Source: Parabacteroides goldsteinii DSM 19448 = WAL 12034 (lineage in GTDB: Bacteria; Bacteroidota; Bacteroidia; Bacteroidales; Tannerellaceae). Taken from it: 64,000 bases of DNA. The notes beneath the pieces were generated by a model, which was not told the origin of the DNA, searched no databases, and was given only the letters and a program-made list of their open reading frames with translations. A program made the position numbers and the translations under genes. The stretch is taken from contig NZ_KQ033913.1 in NCBI RefSeq assembly GCF_000969835.1, positions 250,859 to 314,858 on the forward strand, written 5' to 3'. Position 1 is the first letter of the stretch. Each line of letters starts with the position of its first letter. Positions 1-9,500 of the stretch are shown piece after piece.

Positions 1-228
1 AATCTTATAAACCGGCTTCCAGTAAACACCGGTACTTTCCATGGCTACATGCGTAATGCCACTGGATAATAACCATTCTTTTAATTCTGTCAAAGAACTA
101 CTGAAGGTCTTGTAACTGCGGGTTTCAGTTTTGAGACCTTCGCCACTTATCGTAGCAACTACCATGTCCTTGTGGACATCTATTCCACAACCCCGGAGGA
201 TGACTTGTTCAAAAGGTACTGTTTTCAT
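1..228 (-). CDS. IS110-family transposase, N-terminal part (cut by window edge)
   Basis: The 76 visible residues begin MKTVPFEQVI and contain GIDVHKD near residue 15 and MESTGVYWKPV near residue 63. Both are hallmarks of the N-terminal DEDD (RuvC-like) catalytic domain of IS110-type transposases. The D of GIDVHKD and the E of MESTG match the first two catalytic acids; the rest lies beyond the left edge. The ATG at 226-228 is the only good start, since the ATG five bases upstream is followed at once by a stop. IS110 elements usually lack long terminal inverted repeats, so the right end of the element cannot be fixed here. It lies between this gene and the susD terminator. Confidence 0.9.
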   Translation of the reverse strand, partial: MKTVPFEQVILRGCGIDVHKDMVVATISGEGLKTETRSYKTFSSSLTELKEWLLSSGITHVAMESTGVYWKPVYKI

Positions 229-342
229 TGCATTCGTTTTTTCGAGTGAATGACACTAAAGTAAACAATACCCCCCTATTTACATTCTCTTGGACGAAAT
301 TTATTTCATGGATGTTTCATGATACATAAATTTTAATAAATA

Positions 343-379
343 ATAAGGGACAAGTACATTGTCTGTAAATGTCCCTTAT
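343..379 (-). terminator. Putative terminator downstream of susD
   Basis: Perfect 10-bp arms (ATAAGGGACA at 343-352, TGTCCCTTAT at 370-379) lie just past the susD stop. On the minus strand they are followed by a T-rich stretch. This fits the end of the SusC/SusD transcript. Confidence 0.6.
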
Positions 380-389
380 CGGTTATAGA

Positions 390-2009
390 TTAATAACCAG
401 TGTTCTGTGGGAAATCAGCTCCTGTATTGGAGTCGATGATTGTCTGCGGAATCGGCCATAAAGCATGGTGTTCGTCTATTTTGTTGCTGTAAGAGTTGTA
501 CTTTCTGGTACGTTCTACCAGTTTACCGGTACGAACCAATGTCAGACGGCGCAGTTCTTCGCCAACCAATTCGCGGATACGTTCATCCAGCAGGAAGTCC
601 ATTGTTGCTTGTGATGCTGTGATGTCCGGTGCTCCGGCACGTTTGCGGACTACGTTGATCGCTTCGGCGGCACCACTGGCATTGTTCTGACGGATACGGG
701 CTTCAGCCAACAGCAGATAGGTCTCTGCCAGACGGAATTTCATACGGTCTTTGTTGTTTCCTTCATAACTCGGGCTGTCATCGGTCTTTCCATAGAAGAA
801 CTTCGTGATAACCGGATAAATGGTACATTTTGACCATGTACTTTCCGTAACAGGCGCTTCCTTACCCAGCAATTCCGGGGTTTCAGGGTTGTTATAATAC
901 CAGGTTCTCTTAATGTTGTATTTTGAATTACGCACATCATTGGCTGTATAGAAACCATCTTCATCGATCCACCATTTGAACGGAACGATCTGAGCCAGAC
1001 CACGTCCACCCAATGAGTCACATAATGTAAAACCAGTTTCGTTCCAGTATTTGGGAACCCATGCACGTTTTGTCCAGTCTTCGTATTTGCCGCCACCGCC
1101 GTTGGTGTCGTATTCAAGCTGCATAACCCAGATGGATTCCATATTACCGGATGTACGGTTCTGATTGTATTCGAGGAACATGTCTGAGAATACATCGCCC
1201 GGCTGGTCTTTCTGTGCACCGAAACGTTCATTCATCAAATGGAAATAACCTGAATTGATAACCTGCAGGGCTGCTTCTTCTGCTTTAGCATATTCTCCGG
1301 CCATCAGATAAACTTCCGATAACAGGTGGATGGCTGCCCATTTCGTCAATTTGCCGACGTCGGATATATTATCCGGGTTTTCCGGCAGATTCTCTGAAGC
1401 AAACTTCAAATCGTCTATCATATGTCCGAGCACTTCCGCTTTCGGTGTCCGTGTAAAGTCAGTGCGGAATTGTCCTTCGATTTTATCTACATAAGGAACG
1501 TCACCATACAGATAAGTCAGGTAGCGGTAAGCATAAGCGCGGAAGAAGCGGGCTTCTGCCTGAAAACCGGCTTTATCGGTCGGAGCAGTCCAGTTCTCAT
1601 TTTTATCGGCATAAGTAAGCAATTCGTTTACGTTGGCAATCAGGCCGTACGACCATTTCCAGTAGTTTTCGACGAATGTCGTGGAAGATGTATAAGACAG
1701 GTTCTCGAATGGAAGCAGGGAACCGTCTTTATGACCGGTATAAACGATATCGGTCGCCACTTGGAATGCTTCGTACGGACAAGCCTGGCTTAGCGAAGCC
1801 GTACCGCCTCCCCATGTGTTGAACTCGGAACGGGCCCAGCCATACAGACCGTTTACACCCACCTGGAAACCATAAGTACTGGTGTAGGTATTATCCGGTG
1901 CCAATTCTTTTTTCAGGTCTTCATCCAGGAAGTCGGAACACGCAGTTCCTGAAAGTAGTAAAAATGTTGCTGCGGCAACTTTCAATATATTTTTCATATC
2001 TGTATTCAT
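390..2009 (-). CDS. SusD/RagB-family glycan-binding lipoprotein
   Basis: This is the surface lipoprotein that caps the adjacent SusC barrel and helps bind glycan at the outer membrane. The 539-residue product is of normal family length. It starts with a lipoprotein signal ending LLSGTAC, followed by SDFLDEDL, and carries the helical SusD fold with typical segments (ARFFRAYAYRYLTYLYGDVPYV, split here as ARFFRAYAYR and YLTYLYGDVPYV, and RLAETYLLLAEAR). The C-terminal part has the usual ERxRELVGEELRR motif. The ATG at 2009 lies 7 bp after the susC stop. A second ATG four codons in gives a cleaner signal peptide and may be the real start. The gene is co-transcribed with the upstream SusC. The substrate is inferred from the GH105 neighbour to be a pectin-like glycan. 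Confidence 0.95.
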   Translation of the reverse strand: MNTDMKNILKVAAATFLLLSGTACSDFLDEDLKKELAPDNTYTSTYGFQVGVNGLYGWARSEFNTWGGGTASLSQACPYEAFQVATDIVYTGHKDGSLLPFENLSYTSSTTFVENYWKWSYGLIANVNELLTYADKNENWTAPTDKAGFQAEARFFRAYAYRYLTYLYGDVPYVDKIEGQFRTDFTRTPKAEVLGHMIDDLKFASENLPENPDNISDVGKLTKWAAIHLLSEVYLMAGEYAKAEEAALQVINSGYFHLMNERFGAQKDQPGDVFSDMFLEYNQNRTSGNMESIWVMQLEYDTNGGGGKYEDWTKRAWVPKYWNETGFTLCDSLGGRGLAQIVPFKWWIDEDGFYTANDVRNSKYNIKRTWYYNNPETPELLGKEAPVTESTWSKCTIYPVITKFFYGKTDDSPSYEGNNKDRMKFRLAETYLLLAEARIRQNNASGAAEAINVVRKRAGAPDITASQATMDFLLDERIRELVGEELRRLTLVRTGKLVERTRKYNSYSNKIDEHHALWPIPQTIIDSNTGADFPQNTGY

Positions 2010-2016
2010 TTATTGA

Positions 2017-5000
2017 TTAGAAAGTAAGATTTAAACCTAACATATATGAACGGGCGGTCGGATAGGTGTAAATGATATTCGCATTTGTATCCGTACCATC
2101 ATAGTTCAATGCATTTTTCACGTTGCTGAATGTACATACATTATTGATACTTGCATTTATATTCAGAGCGGCAATACCGATTTTGCTTAAAGCTGTCTGC
2201 GGGATATTATAGCCCAGTGTGATATTTTTCAACTGAACATAATTCATCTTTTTATAGAATGTATGTTTGTCGTAAGGTACATAACCCGGAGAGGTCATTT
2301 CGTTGGTCGGGTTTTCCGGTGTCCAGTAATCCATACCGTCGATGTAATTGTATCCGAGTCCCCAACGTTCAAAGTTGTAGTCTTGCATTTCCTTAGTCAC
2401 GCCGAATACGCCGTTGAACAGGAATGAGAAGGTGAAGTCCTTATAATTGATCGTGTTACCCAGAGACATGGTGAAACTCGGAAGTTTGGAGCCGATGATC
2501 TTTTTATCTTTTGCGGTAATCACACCGTCGCCGTCACGGTCCGCCAGTTTGGCTGAACCCGGTGCTGCACCTTTCTGATATTCAACGCCATCTTCGTTCA
2601 GGTATTTTTTCTGAGTTGCATCCCAGGAGATTGTATGACCGTTTATAACAAACTGGTCGTTTTCCTGCCAGGTACCGATTACATCGTAATCGTAATGTAC
2701 TCTTACCGGTTCGCCGATAAACCATTTGTTGGTCAAGTCGTCGTTGCCATCACCACGCAGTTCGATGATCTTATCGCGGTTCAGGGCGAAGTTGAAAGTA
2801 GATCCCCAACGGAAGTCTTTTGTTTCAACATTTACGGAGTTTAATACGATTTCTACACCGGTGTTGCGGGTTTTACCCACGTTGTCCATGATTGAGTTGT
2901 ATCCGTTCATGATAGGAACAGTACGTTTCATCAACAGGTCGGACGTATTGGCAACATAGAAGTCGATATTACCGGACAGGCGGTTGTTCAGGAAGCTGAA
3001 GTCGATACCGGCATTGATCGTACGGGTTGTTTCCCATTTCAGGTTCGGGTTGCCGACACCGTCGTAAGGCAGAAATGCGCCGTTGACTGTCGTACCTTTG
3101 TCACCCCAGATATAAGTCGTCAGCGACAGACGGTCCAGTGTCTGGTAAGCCTTGATGGCCTGGTTTCCGTTCGAACCCCATGACAGGCGTACTTTCAACA
3201 TGCTTAACCAGTCGGCAGTCGATTCCATGAAATCTTCTTGTGAAATGTTCCATGCTCCGGCTACAGACGGGAAGAATGCATATTTATTGTTTTCACCGAA
3301 AGCGGAATAGCCATCGGAACGTCCGGTAAGAGTCAACAGATATTTGTTGGCATAGTTGTAGTTAACACGTAACATGTATGACAACATTGCTGTTTCGGTC
3401 AGTTCGGACTTGAGTGTCTTGTTGTTTTCTGCTCCCGCCATGTTATGGTATTCGGAATCGTCGTTTACGAAGCTCGTACCGGATTGTTCCGATTGCTGCG
3501 TATTGGTTTGCTGCATACTGAACAAGGCTGTAGCATCGATCTTATGTTTCCCGAATTCACGGTTGTACTTCAACAGGTTTTCCCAGGTATAATCCCAGTA
3601 ATGCTGGTTCAAAATTTTGGCAGAACCGTTCTGTGCACGTCCGGTCAGGGTATTACGTCCGTAATATTCACCTTCGAATTTAGAGCGGTAGTTGTAACCG
3701 AAATTTGTACGGAAAGACAAACCTTTTACCGGCAACATTGCTTCTGCAAAAGTAGAGATGAAAATGTTGCGGGTCACCTTATCGCTGGTTGCTTTTTCGT
3801 TGGCGAATGGGTTCGGGTGTAATGTTTCATCCATCGGATAGTCGCGCATAGAACCGTCAGAGTTGTACATCTTACCGTAAGGAGACTGAAGCATAGCATC
3901 GGAGATACCGGCCTGTATGCCACCGTAATCTTTCTGGATTGCTTGGGTTCCCATACCCACTGTCAGCCAGCTACCCAGTTTCTGGGTGATATTCAAAGAG
4001 ATATTCGTACGTTTTACGCCGGTATCTTTAACAACTCCTTCCTGATTCAGGCGGGAGATAGATGCCATATAAGTCGTTGCATCCGTACCTCCGGAAATGC
4101 TGATCTGGTGGCTGTTAGTCAGGGCTGTACGGAAGATCATATCCTGCCAGTCCGTTTCGATGCCATTCTGGTAGTTTTCTTTTTCAATCGCTCTTAATAC
4201 GTCATCGACGGTCGGGTTTTCAATGCCTTTCCATACTGCATACTGCGCTTGCAGATACTTGATGTAATCCGTACCGTTCATCATATTGATATGACGTTCC
4301 GGCTGTGAGAAACCGATCTGACCTTTGTAGGAAACAGAGGCGGCACCTTTCTTTCCTTTTTTAGTCTGGATCAGGATAACACCGTTAGAACCACGTGAAC
4401 CGTAGATCGCTGCCGAAGAGGCATCTTTCAGTACAGACATGTTTTCAATGATGTTCGGATCGATGTCACCCAGCGAACCGCTGTAAGGGATACCATCCAA
4501 TACAACCAACGGAGCGTTGTCGGCAGTCAGTGAGTTTTCACCACGAACACGCAGTGTCTGGTCTTCGGTCGGACTGGCTTTACTTGTCGTGATGTTCAGA
4601 CCTGCTACCTGTCCGGCAAGTTTGTCCAACAGGTTGTTGGTCGTTACCATCTGGAGTTTTTCTTCTCCTACGGCAACAATCCCACCGGTAAGGTCAGACT
4701 TTTTCTGTGAACCGTAACCGATAACAACAACATCTTCCAATCCAATTGCATCGTCTTTCATAGCAATGTTCAATGTTTTAGCTCCTGTCACTTTAATCTC
4801 TTGCGTCTGGCAACCGATGTAAGAGACTACCAGGGTTGCGTTTTGAGGAACATCAAGAGAAAATTTACCATCTACATCGGTAATGGTACCGATAGTAGTA
4901 CCTTTTACCAATACGTTTGCTCCGATAATCGGAAATTTGTCGGCCTCTCCAATAACAGTACCAGTTATTCTGACATCTTGTGCAAATACCTGCACGGATA

Positions 5001-5097
5001 AAGATGTAAGAAGAATGATTAATAAAGAAAGAAATCTGTTCTTTCTCCCTGCTGCCTTCCTCTTTTGAGGAGGGAGGGCGTTGTAAGATTTGTTCAT
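2017..5097 (-). CDS. SusC/RagA-family TonB-dependent outer-membrane transporter
   Basis: This is the energy-dependent importer of oligosaccharides across the outer membrane, paired with the following SusD. The 1026-residue protein has a basic N-terminus and signal peptide ending VQVFAQ near residue 40. A carboxypeptidase-D regulatory-like domain follows at about 43-125 (ITGTVIGEADKFPIIGANV, VSYIGCQTQEI). The plug begins at DVVVIGYGSQKKSDLTG and includes LVVLDGIPYSG and KDASSAAIYGSRGSNGVI, followed by a 22-strand-type barrel ending in LNLTF. Its N-terminal domain does not carry the 20-bp recombination core found in the right-hand susC genes. It is probably the first gene of the SusC-SusD transcript, with its own promoter at 5124-5154. 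Confidence 0.96.
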   Translation of the reverse strand: MNKSYNALPPQKRKAAGRKNRFLSLLIILLTSLSVQVFAQDVRITGTVIGEADKFPIIGANVLVKGTTIGTITDVDGKFSLDVPQNATLVVSYIGCQTQEIKVTGAKTLNIAMKDDAIGLEDVVVIGYGSQKKSDLTGGIVAVGEEKLQMVTTNNLLDKLAGQVAGLNITTSKASPTEDQTLRVRGENSLTADNAPLVVLDGIPYSGSLGDIDPNIIENMSVLKDASSAAIYGSRGSNGVILIQTKKGKKGAASVSYKGQIGFSQPERHINMMNGTDYIKYLQAQYAVWKGIENPTVDDVLRAIEKENYQNGIETDWQDMIFRTALTNSHQISISGGTDATTYMASISRLNQEGVVKDTGVKRTNISLNITQKLGSWLTVGMGTQAIQKDYGGIQAGISDAMLQSPYGKMYNSDGSMRDYPMDETLHPNPFANEKATSDKVTRNIFISTFAEAMLPVKGLSFRTNFGYNYRSKFEGEYYGRNTLTGRAQNGSAKILNQHYWDYTWENLLKYNREFGKHKIDATALFSMQQTNTQQSEQSGTSFVNDDSEYHNMAGAENNKTLKSELTETAMLSYMLRVNYNYANKYLLTLTGRSDGYSAFGENNKYAFFPSVAGAWNISQEDFMESTADWLSMLKVRLSWGSNGNQAIKAYQTLDRLSLTTYIWGDKGTTVNGAFLPYDGVGNPNLKWETTRTINAGIDFSFLNNRLSGNIDFYVANTSDLLMKRTVPIMNGYNSIMDNVGKTRNTGVEIVLNSVNVETKDFRWGSTFNFALNRDKIIELRGDGNDDLTNKWFIGEPVRVHYDYDVIGTWQENDQFVINGHTISWDATQKKYLNEDGVEYQKGAAPGSAKLADRDGDGVITAKDKKIIGSKLPSFTMSLGNTINYKDFTFSFLFNGVFGVTKEMQDYNFERWGLGYNYIDGMDYWTPENPTNEMTSPGYVPYDKHTFYKKMNYVQLKNITLGYNIPQTALSKIGIAALNINASINNVCTFSNVKNALNYDGTDTNANIIYTYPTARSYMLGLNLTF

Positions 5098-5123
5098 ACT
5101 TGTAATAATTTAAGTTGTAAAAA

Positions 5124-5213
5124 TAAAGTTATGTCACTAATTTTTTGTCAAAAGAATAAAAAGCGGGTTTGGTGTGTGGGCAAAAACGTCTCAAAATGGT
5201 GTATTTTTGTCTC
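5124..5213 (-). promoter_or_regulatory. Promoter and probable HTCS operator of the susC-susD operon
   Basis: On the minus strand TTTG (5149-5152) lies 17 bp upstream of TAACTTTA (5124-5131), a 7 of 8 match to the Bacteroidetes -7 box TAnnTTTG. Further upstream the pentamer GAGAC occurs twice, 21 bp apart (plus-strand GTCTC at 5188-5192 and 5209-5213). A direct repeat two helical turns apart fits an AraC-type output domain, so the HTCS at 6534 is the likely binder. The binding is inferred. Confidence 0.55.
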
Positions 5214-5245
5214 GATAAGCTAAAAAACATGTATTTTATATGGTT

Positions 5246-6409
5246 TTATTTGTTAAATTTATACATCTCGCAGGCGGCCATCAGGAAAGCTCCGGTTCCG
5301 TATAGTTCCGTCATCTCGCGGGTCACTTTTCGCGGGTCGGCTCCGACCGGTTGTACCCAACCCAGTTTGCCGTCCGGTTCAACCGCAGAAACGAGTGCAT
5401 TCCATCCTTTTTGAATAACCGGAAGGTATTTGTCTGCCGGAAGGTATCCCTGGTTGACACCGTAAGCCAGTCCGTAAACGATAAATCCGGTGGCGCTTGT
5501 TTCGGGTGAAGGATAGCTGTCCGGGTCCAGGAGGCTGGCGTGCCAGAAGCCGTCTTTGTTTTGCAGATTGGCGAGGCTTTCGCTTAACTCCTTGAATAAT
5601 TGGAGATAGAAAGGACGGTATTCGGTATCTTCGGCTGGAAGTGTTTTTAATATCTCAGCCAGTCCGCCGATAACCCAACCGTTACCGCGTCCCCAGAATA
5701 CCTTTTTCCCATTGGCCTCCTGCTGGCCGAAATAACGGCTGTCGCGGAAGAATAGTTTGTCGTCTTTATCATACAGATGGTTGTAGGTCGCTTTGAATTC
5801 AGCGTCGGCAAATATCATGTATTTTTTGTTTCCGGTAAGTGTGTACAGCCGGGTATAGACAGCCGGAGCCATAAATAGGGCATCGCACCATGACCATCTT
5901 TCGTAGGAAAGCGGTTTGCTATAGTCGATATCCAGACCGCCATTGGACGGGTTGTTGATAACCCAGTCGATACGTGCCGTAGTGGGGAGGAGCATTTTGT
6001 CTTCCTTATACTTAGTATACATATCGATATAGGTTTGCGAAACACAAACATCATCGGCATGGTACATACGGTCGGCTACCTGCCAGTGCTGGCGGTTGAA
6101 TACTTTTTTCAGCCAGTCGAAATACTGATTGTCACCGCTGAGTTCCGCCCAGTCGAACATTCCCATATAAAGGGCGCCTGCTATCCAGCCTTTCGGCTCT
6201 TTGACGGCATATTTGTTATTGGAAAACTCCTTGATCTGCCAGTCGGCCACCTTCCGGGCAATGGAAAGGATTTCCTGCTTGTCCGGCGTAGCCGTGTTTT
6301 GTTCAGTAAAAGGAACGGGTGCCGGTTGTGCGTTCAGATTTCCGGGCAACAAAGTGGCGGCGCTGAGACTAGCCAGGGCAGCCATGTGTTTTAATGACAT
6401 TGAATACAT
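5246..6409 (-). CDS. GH105 unsaturated rhamnogalacturonyl/uronyl hydrolase
   Basis: This is a family 105 (YteR-like) glycoside hydrolase that removes the unsaturated uronic acid left on oligosaccharides by pectate or rhamnogalacturonan lyases. Seen in the sequence: an (alpha/alpha)6-type pattern, YHADDVCVSQTYIDMY near the middle with the expected catalytic Asp region, WSWCDALFMAPAV, and the diagnostic WGRGNGWVIGGLAEIL. The C-terminal part has SPETSATGFIVYGLAYGV. A signal peptide (LPGNLNAQ) predicts periplasmic export. I chose the start beginning MYSMSLKHM because the longer frame upstream would run into a conserved control element at 6435-6449. It lies between the SusC/D pair and the HTCS, which supports one pectin-directed locus. 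The exact substrate is inferred. Confidence 0.9.
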   Translation of the reverse strand: MYSMSLKHMAALASLSAATLLPGNLNAQPAPVPFTEQNTATPDKQEILSIARKVADWQIKEFSNNKYAVKEPKGWIAGALYMGMFDWAELSGDNQYFDWLKKVFNRQHWQVADRMYHADDVCVSQTYIDMYTKYKEDKMLLPTTARIDWVINNPSNGGLDIDYSKPLSYERWSWCDALFMAPAVYTRLYTLTGNKKYMIFADAEFKATYNHLYDKDDKLFFRDSRYFGQQEANGKKVFWGRGNGWVIGGLAEILKTLPAEDTEYRPFYLQLFKELSESLANLQNKDGFWHASLLDPDSYPSPETSATGFIVYGLAYGVNQGYLPADKYLPVIQKGWNALVSAVEPDGKLGWVQPVGADPRKVTREMTELYGTGAFLMAACEMYKFNK

Positions 6410-6434
6410 AGGTTCTTCTATTAAAATTAACAAC

Positions 6435-6501
6435 GTCAAAAGAATAAAAGAACCTGTTTCCGGATAAGTACAATTATCCCAAAAGAGAGTATAAATGTCT
6501 C
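6435..6501 (-). promoter_or_regulatory. Control element of the GH105 gene matching the susC promoter
   Basis: The 15-mer GTCAAAAGAATAAAA at 6435-6449 recurs exactly at 5147-5161 in the susC promoter. In both places a GTCTC pentamer begins exactly 62 bp further along (6497 here, 5209 there). The shared element and identical offset suggest that one regulator controls both genes. No clean -7 box is visible at the expected place. Confidence 0.5.
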
Positions 6502-6533
6502 AGGCTGCTGATAAGCAGAATTACTATGTCGTT

Positions 6534-9500
6534 TTATTTACTTTCCTGGTATTCGGTAGGCGACATTCCGTATACCGCTTTGAAGCTCCGGGCGAAATAA
6601 GAACGGCTGCTGAAGCCGATATGCTGGGCTACTTCAGAAACATTCATGTTCGATTCTTTAAGTAGTTTGGCTCCGGCTTCCAGGCGTATGTTCTTGATAA
6701 GTTCAATAGGAGATAAGCCTGTAACGGCTTTTACCTTCCGGTAAAAGTTTGCCCGGCTCATACCCAGCGCCTGGTAGATGACGGAGACGTCCAGTTCCTG
6801 ATTGGATATATTGGCTTTTACAATTTCTATATACCGGTTGAGGAAGTCGTTGTCTTCTTCCGGCTTTTCCACACCGAGCTGTTTCAAAGTCAAAGATTCT
6901 CCGTATAGGTTCTTCATTTTCTCCCGGAGTGAGAGGATGTTCTTTATACGGGCTTTCAGCAAGGAGACATGGAACGGTTTGACGATATAGTCGTCCGCAC
7001 CGGCCTCCAGTCCTTCTTCGATTTGAGAAACCATCGACTTGGCTGTTAATAAGATTACCGGGATATGGCAGAAGTTCTGATCTTCTTTGATCCTCCGGCA
7101 TAGCTCCAGTCCGTTCATTTCCGGCATCATGACATCGCTGATGACGATATGAGGATAAGTCTTGTCTATCTGTTCAAGGGCATCCTTGCCGTTGATAGCT
7201 TTCATGACAATATAATCGTGCTGGAGTTGTTGTTCCAGGTATTCCAAAACTTCCTGGTTGTCGTCTACCAACAAGATGATTTGCTTATTGCGGGTTTCCG
7301 TTTCTTCAACCAGCAAAGCTACCTTTTTACTGATTTCCGATGGGCGTGATGCAGGGACTTCGTCAGTCTGCACTTTCTGTTTTTCCGTATCCGGCAAGAG
7401 TATCATGAAATGAGTTCCTTCTCCTTCGATGCTTTCCGCCCAGATACATCCCTGGTGTTGTTGGACGATGGAACGGGTCAGACTGAGTCCGATACCGGTG
7501 CCGGAGACTTGCTTATGAATATCTCCTTTCGCCCGGTAAAACGGTTCGAATATTTTTTCTGCATCTTTTTGATTGAATCCTTTTCCGGTATCTGTTATTT
7601 CGATAAAGAGATAACTGTTTTCAATCAGTATCGATGCTTCGTCTTCAGGAAAAACCGGTAAGCCTTCGCAGTCATTTTGTGCTATCTGTCGGATCGTGAT
7701 GGTGATCTGCCCTCCGGAAGGAGTGAATTTGAAAGCGTTGGATAGCAGATTGAAAAAGACTTTTTCGATCTCAGCTTCGTCATAGCAAGTGAAGAATGAT
7801 TCCGGTAACTTGTTTTCTAATCTGAAAGTGATCTCCCGGTTGGTTGCCACACTCTCGAATGAACGATACATTTCATTCATAAAGGTCGAGAAGTTGAACC
7901 GGGTCTTTTGAAGGATCGTCTTGCCGGCCTCATATTTCTGGATATCCATCAGGTTATTTACCAGCAGCAGCATCCGGCCCGTATTTTTTTTAATCAGTTG
8001 CAGAGCGTCTTTTACTTCGGGTGAGAAAGTTACCCGTTGGAGAAGATCGTTCAGCGGATTGATGATTAATGTGAGGGGAGTTCTTAACTCATGGGAAAAG
8101 TTGGTGAACATCCGCATGCGTTCTTCATGCAGTTCGTTCATTCGTTCCTGTTCCAGTTGTCTGTATTTTTCCTCCCGTTCCCGTTCGTGTTTACGATGTT
8201 GCCAACGGATAATTAGCGTAATAATTAACGATAAGATACATAGGTAAAGCGAATAAGCCCACCATGTTTTGTAAAAAGGAGGGTTTACGGTAATCTGTAG
8301 TATCGCTTCTTCCGGGTTCCAGATGCCGTCGTTGTTTGCCGCTTTTACTCGAAAGGTATATTTGCCGGGTGACAGATTACTATAGTAAGCCTCCCGACGG
8401 TTGCCGATATTATGCCAGTTATGGTCGGCCCCTTCCATCATATAGGCATATGAGTTGTCTTCGGAGTGGATAAAGTTGAGGGCTGAATAGCGGATGGTGA
8501 TATTACCCTGGCTGGCTTTTAACGTGATGGTGTTATTATATTGCAAAGGCAATAACTCCTGGTAAGTCGGCAGGCCTTCCGGGTCTTCCTGACTGTTTAT
8601 CAGTAGTGAGGTGACATAGACAGGAGGTCTGTTTGGATTTGTTATTACTTTTTGCGGGTTGATGGCCAGGATACCCTGGTTCCCCGGGAAATAGAGGGTC
8701 CCGTCGTTTGATACACAATTGTTTGCATATAATGAGTATTCCTGTGTCGGACTGTCGACCGGTTTTACCAGCTCGAATTTGTTTTCAGGACGGTTTAACT
8801 TATATAATTCTTTACCGGTAACGACCCATATATCTCCGTTTTTATCGATCGAAAGTGAATTGATATAACTTTCTGATAACCCGTTTTCTTTCTGGTAGTT
8901 TTGTATCAGATTCAGGTTGCTGTCGAGGCGGAACAGACCTCCTTTCGTAGTGGCTATCCAAATGAATTGGTTGTCATCTTTCAAGGCACCCGATATACTT
9001 CCCAACCGTTTTCTCTTATCGCCGTTCTGGAGCAGGGAAGTAAGGTCGGTAGCCGTTTCCTTGTTCATGTCGTACACAAAAACACTGTCGGATATTGCTC
9101 CGAATAAGAAGACATCCGGTTCCAGCTCTTTAATCAGACAGATTCCCCTGAATTGTTTTTTATGACCGTTTACATTAAAATAACTCGTTGTTTTTTCTTT
9201 ATCGGCCATGACGGTTTGGTCGGGCGTATTGGTTGGTATCCACAGCCGCTGTTTGTTGTCTATATATAATGTATTGATGTCATTATATTTATAATCATGT
9301 ATTTTTTTGTACTGCTTGTTCCGGATGGAAAAGAGATAGACTGAGCCGAAGTGGGTGGAACATAGAATGGAATCTCCTTGTATCAAGATGGATTTAAGGA
9401 TATTTATTTCATAATTCCCGGCCTGTAAAGGCTTGATGGGGTAGAGTTTTTGTTCTTCGGTGCGTGGATTATAGTAAAGTAATCCGGCCCCTTCCGTTGC

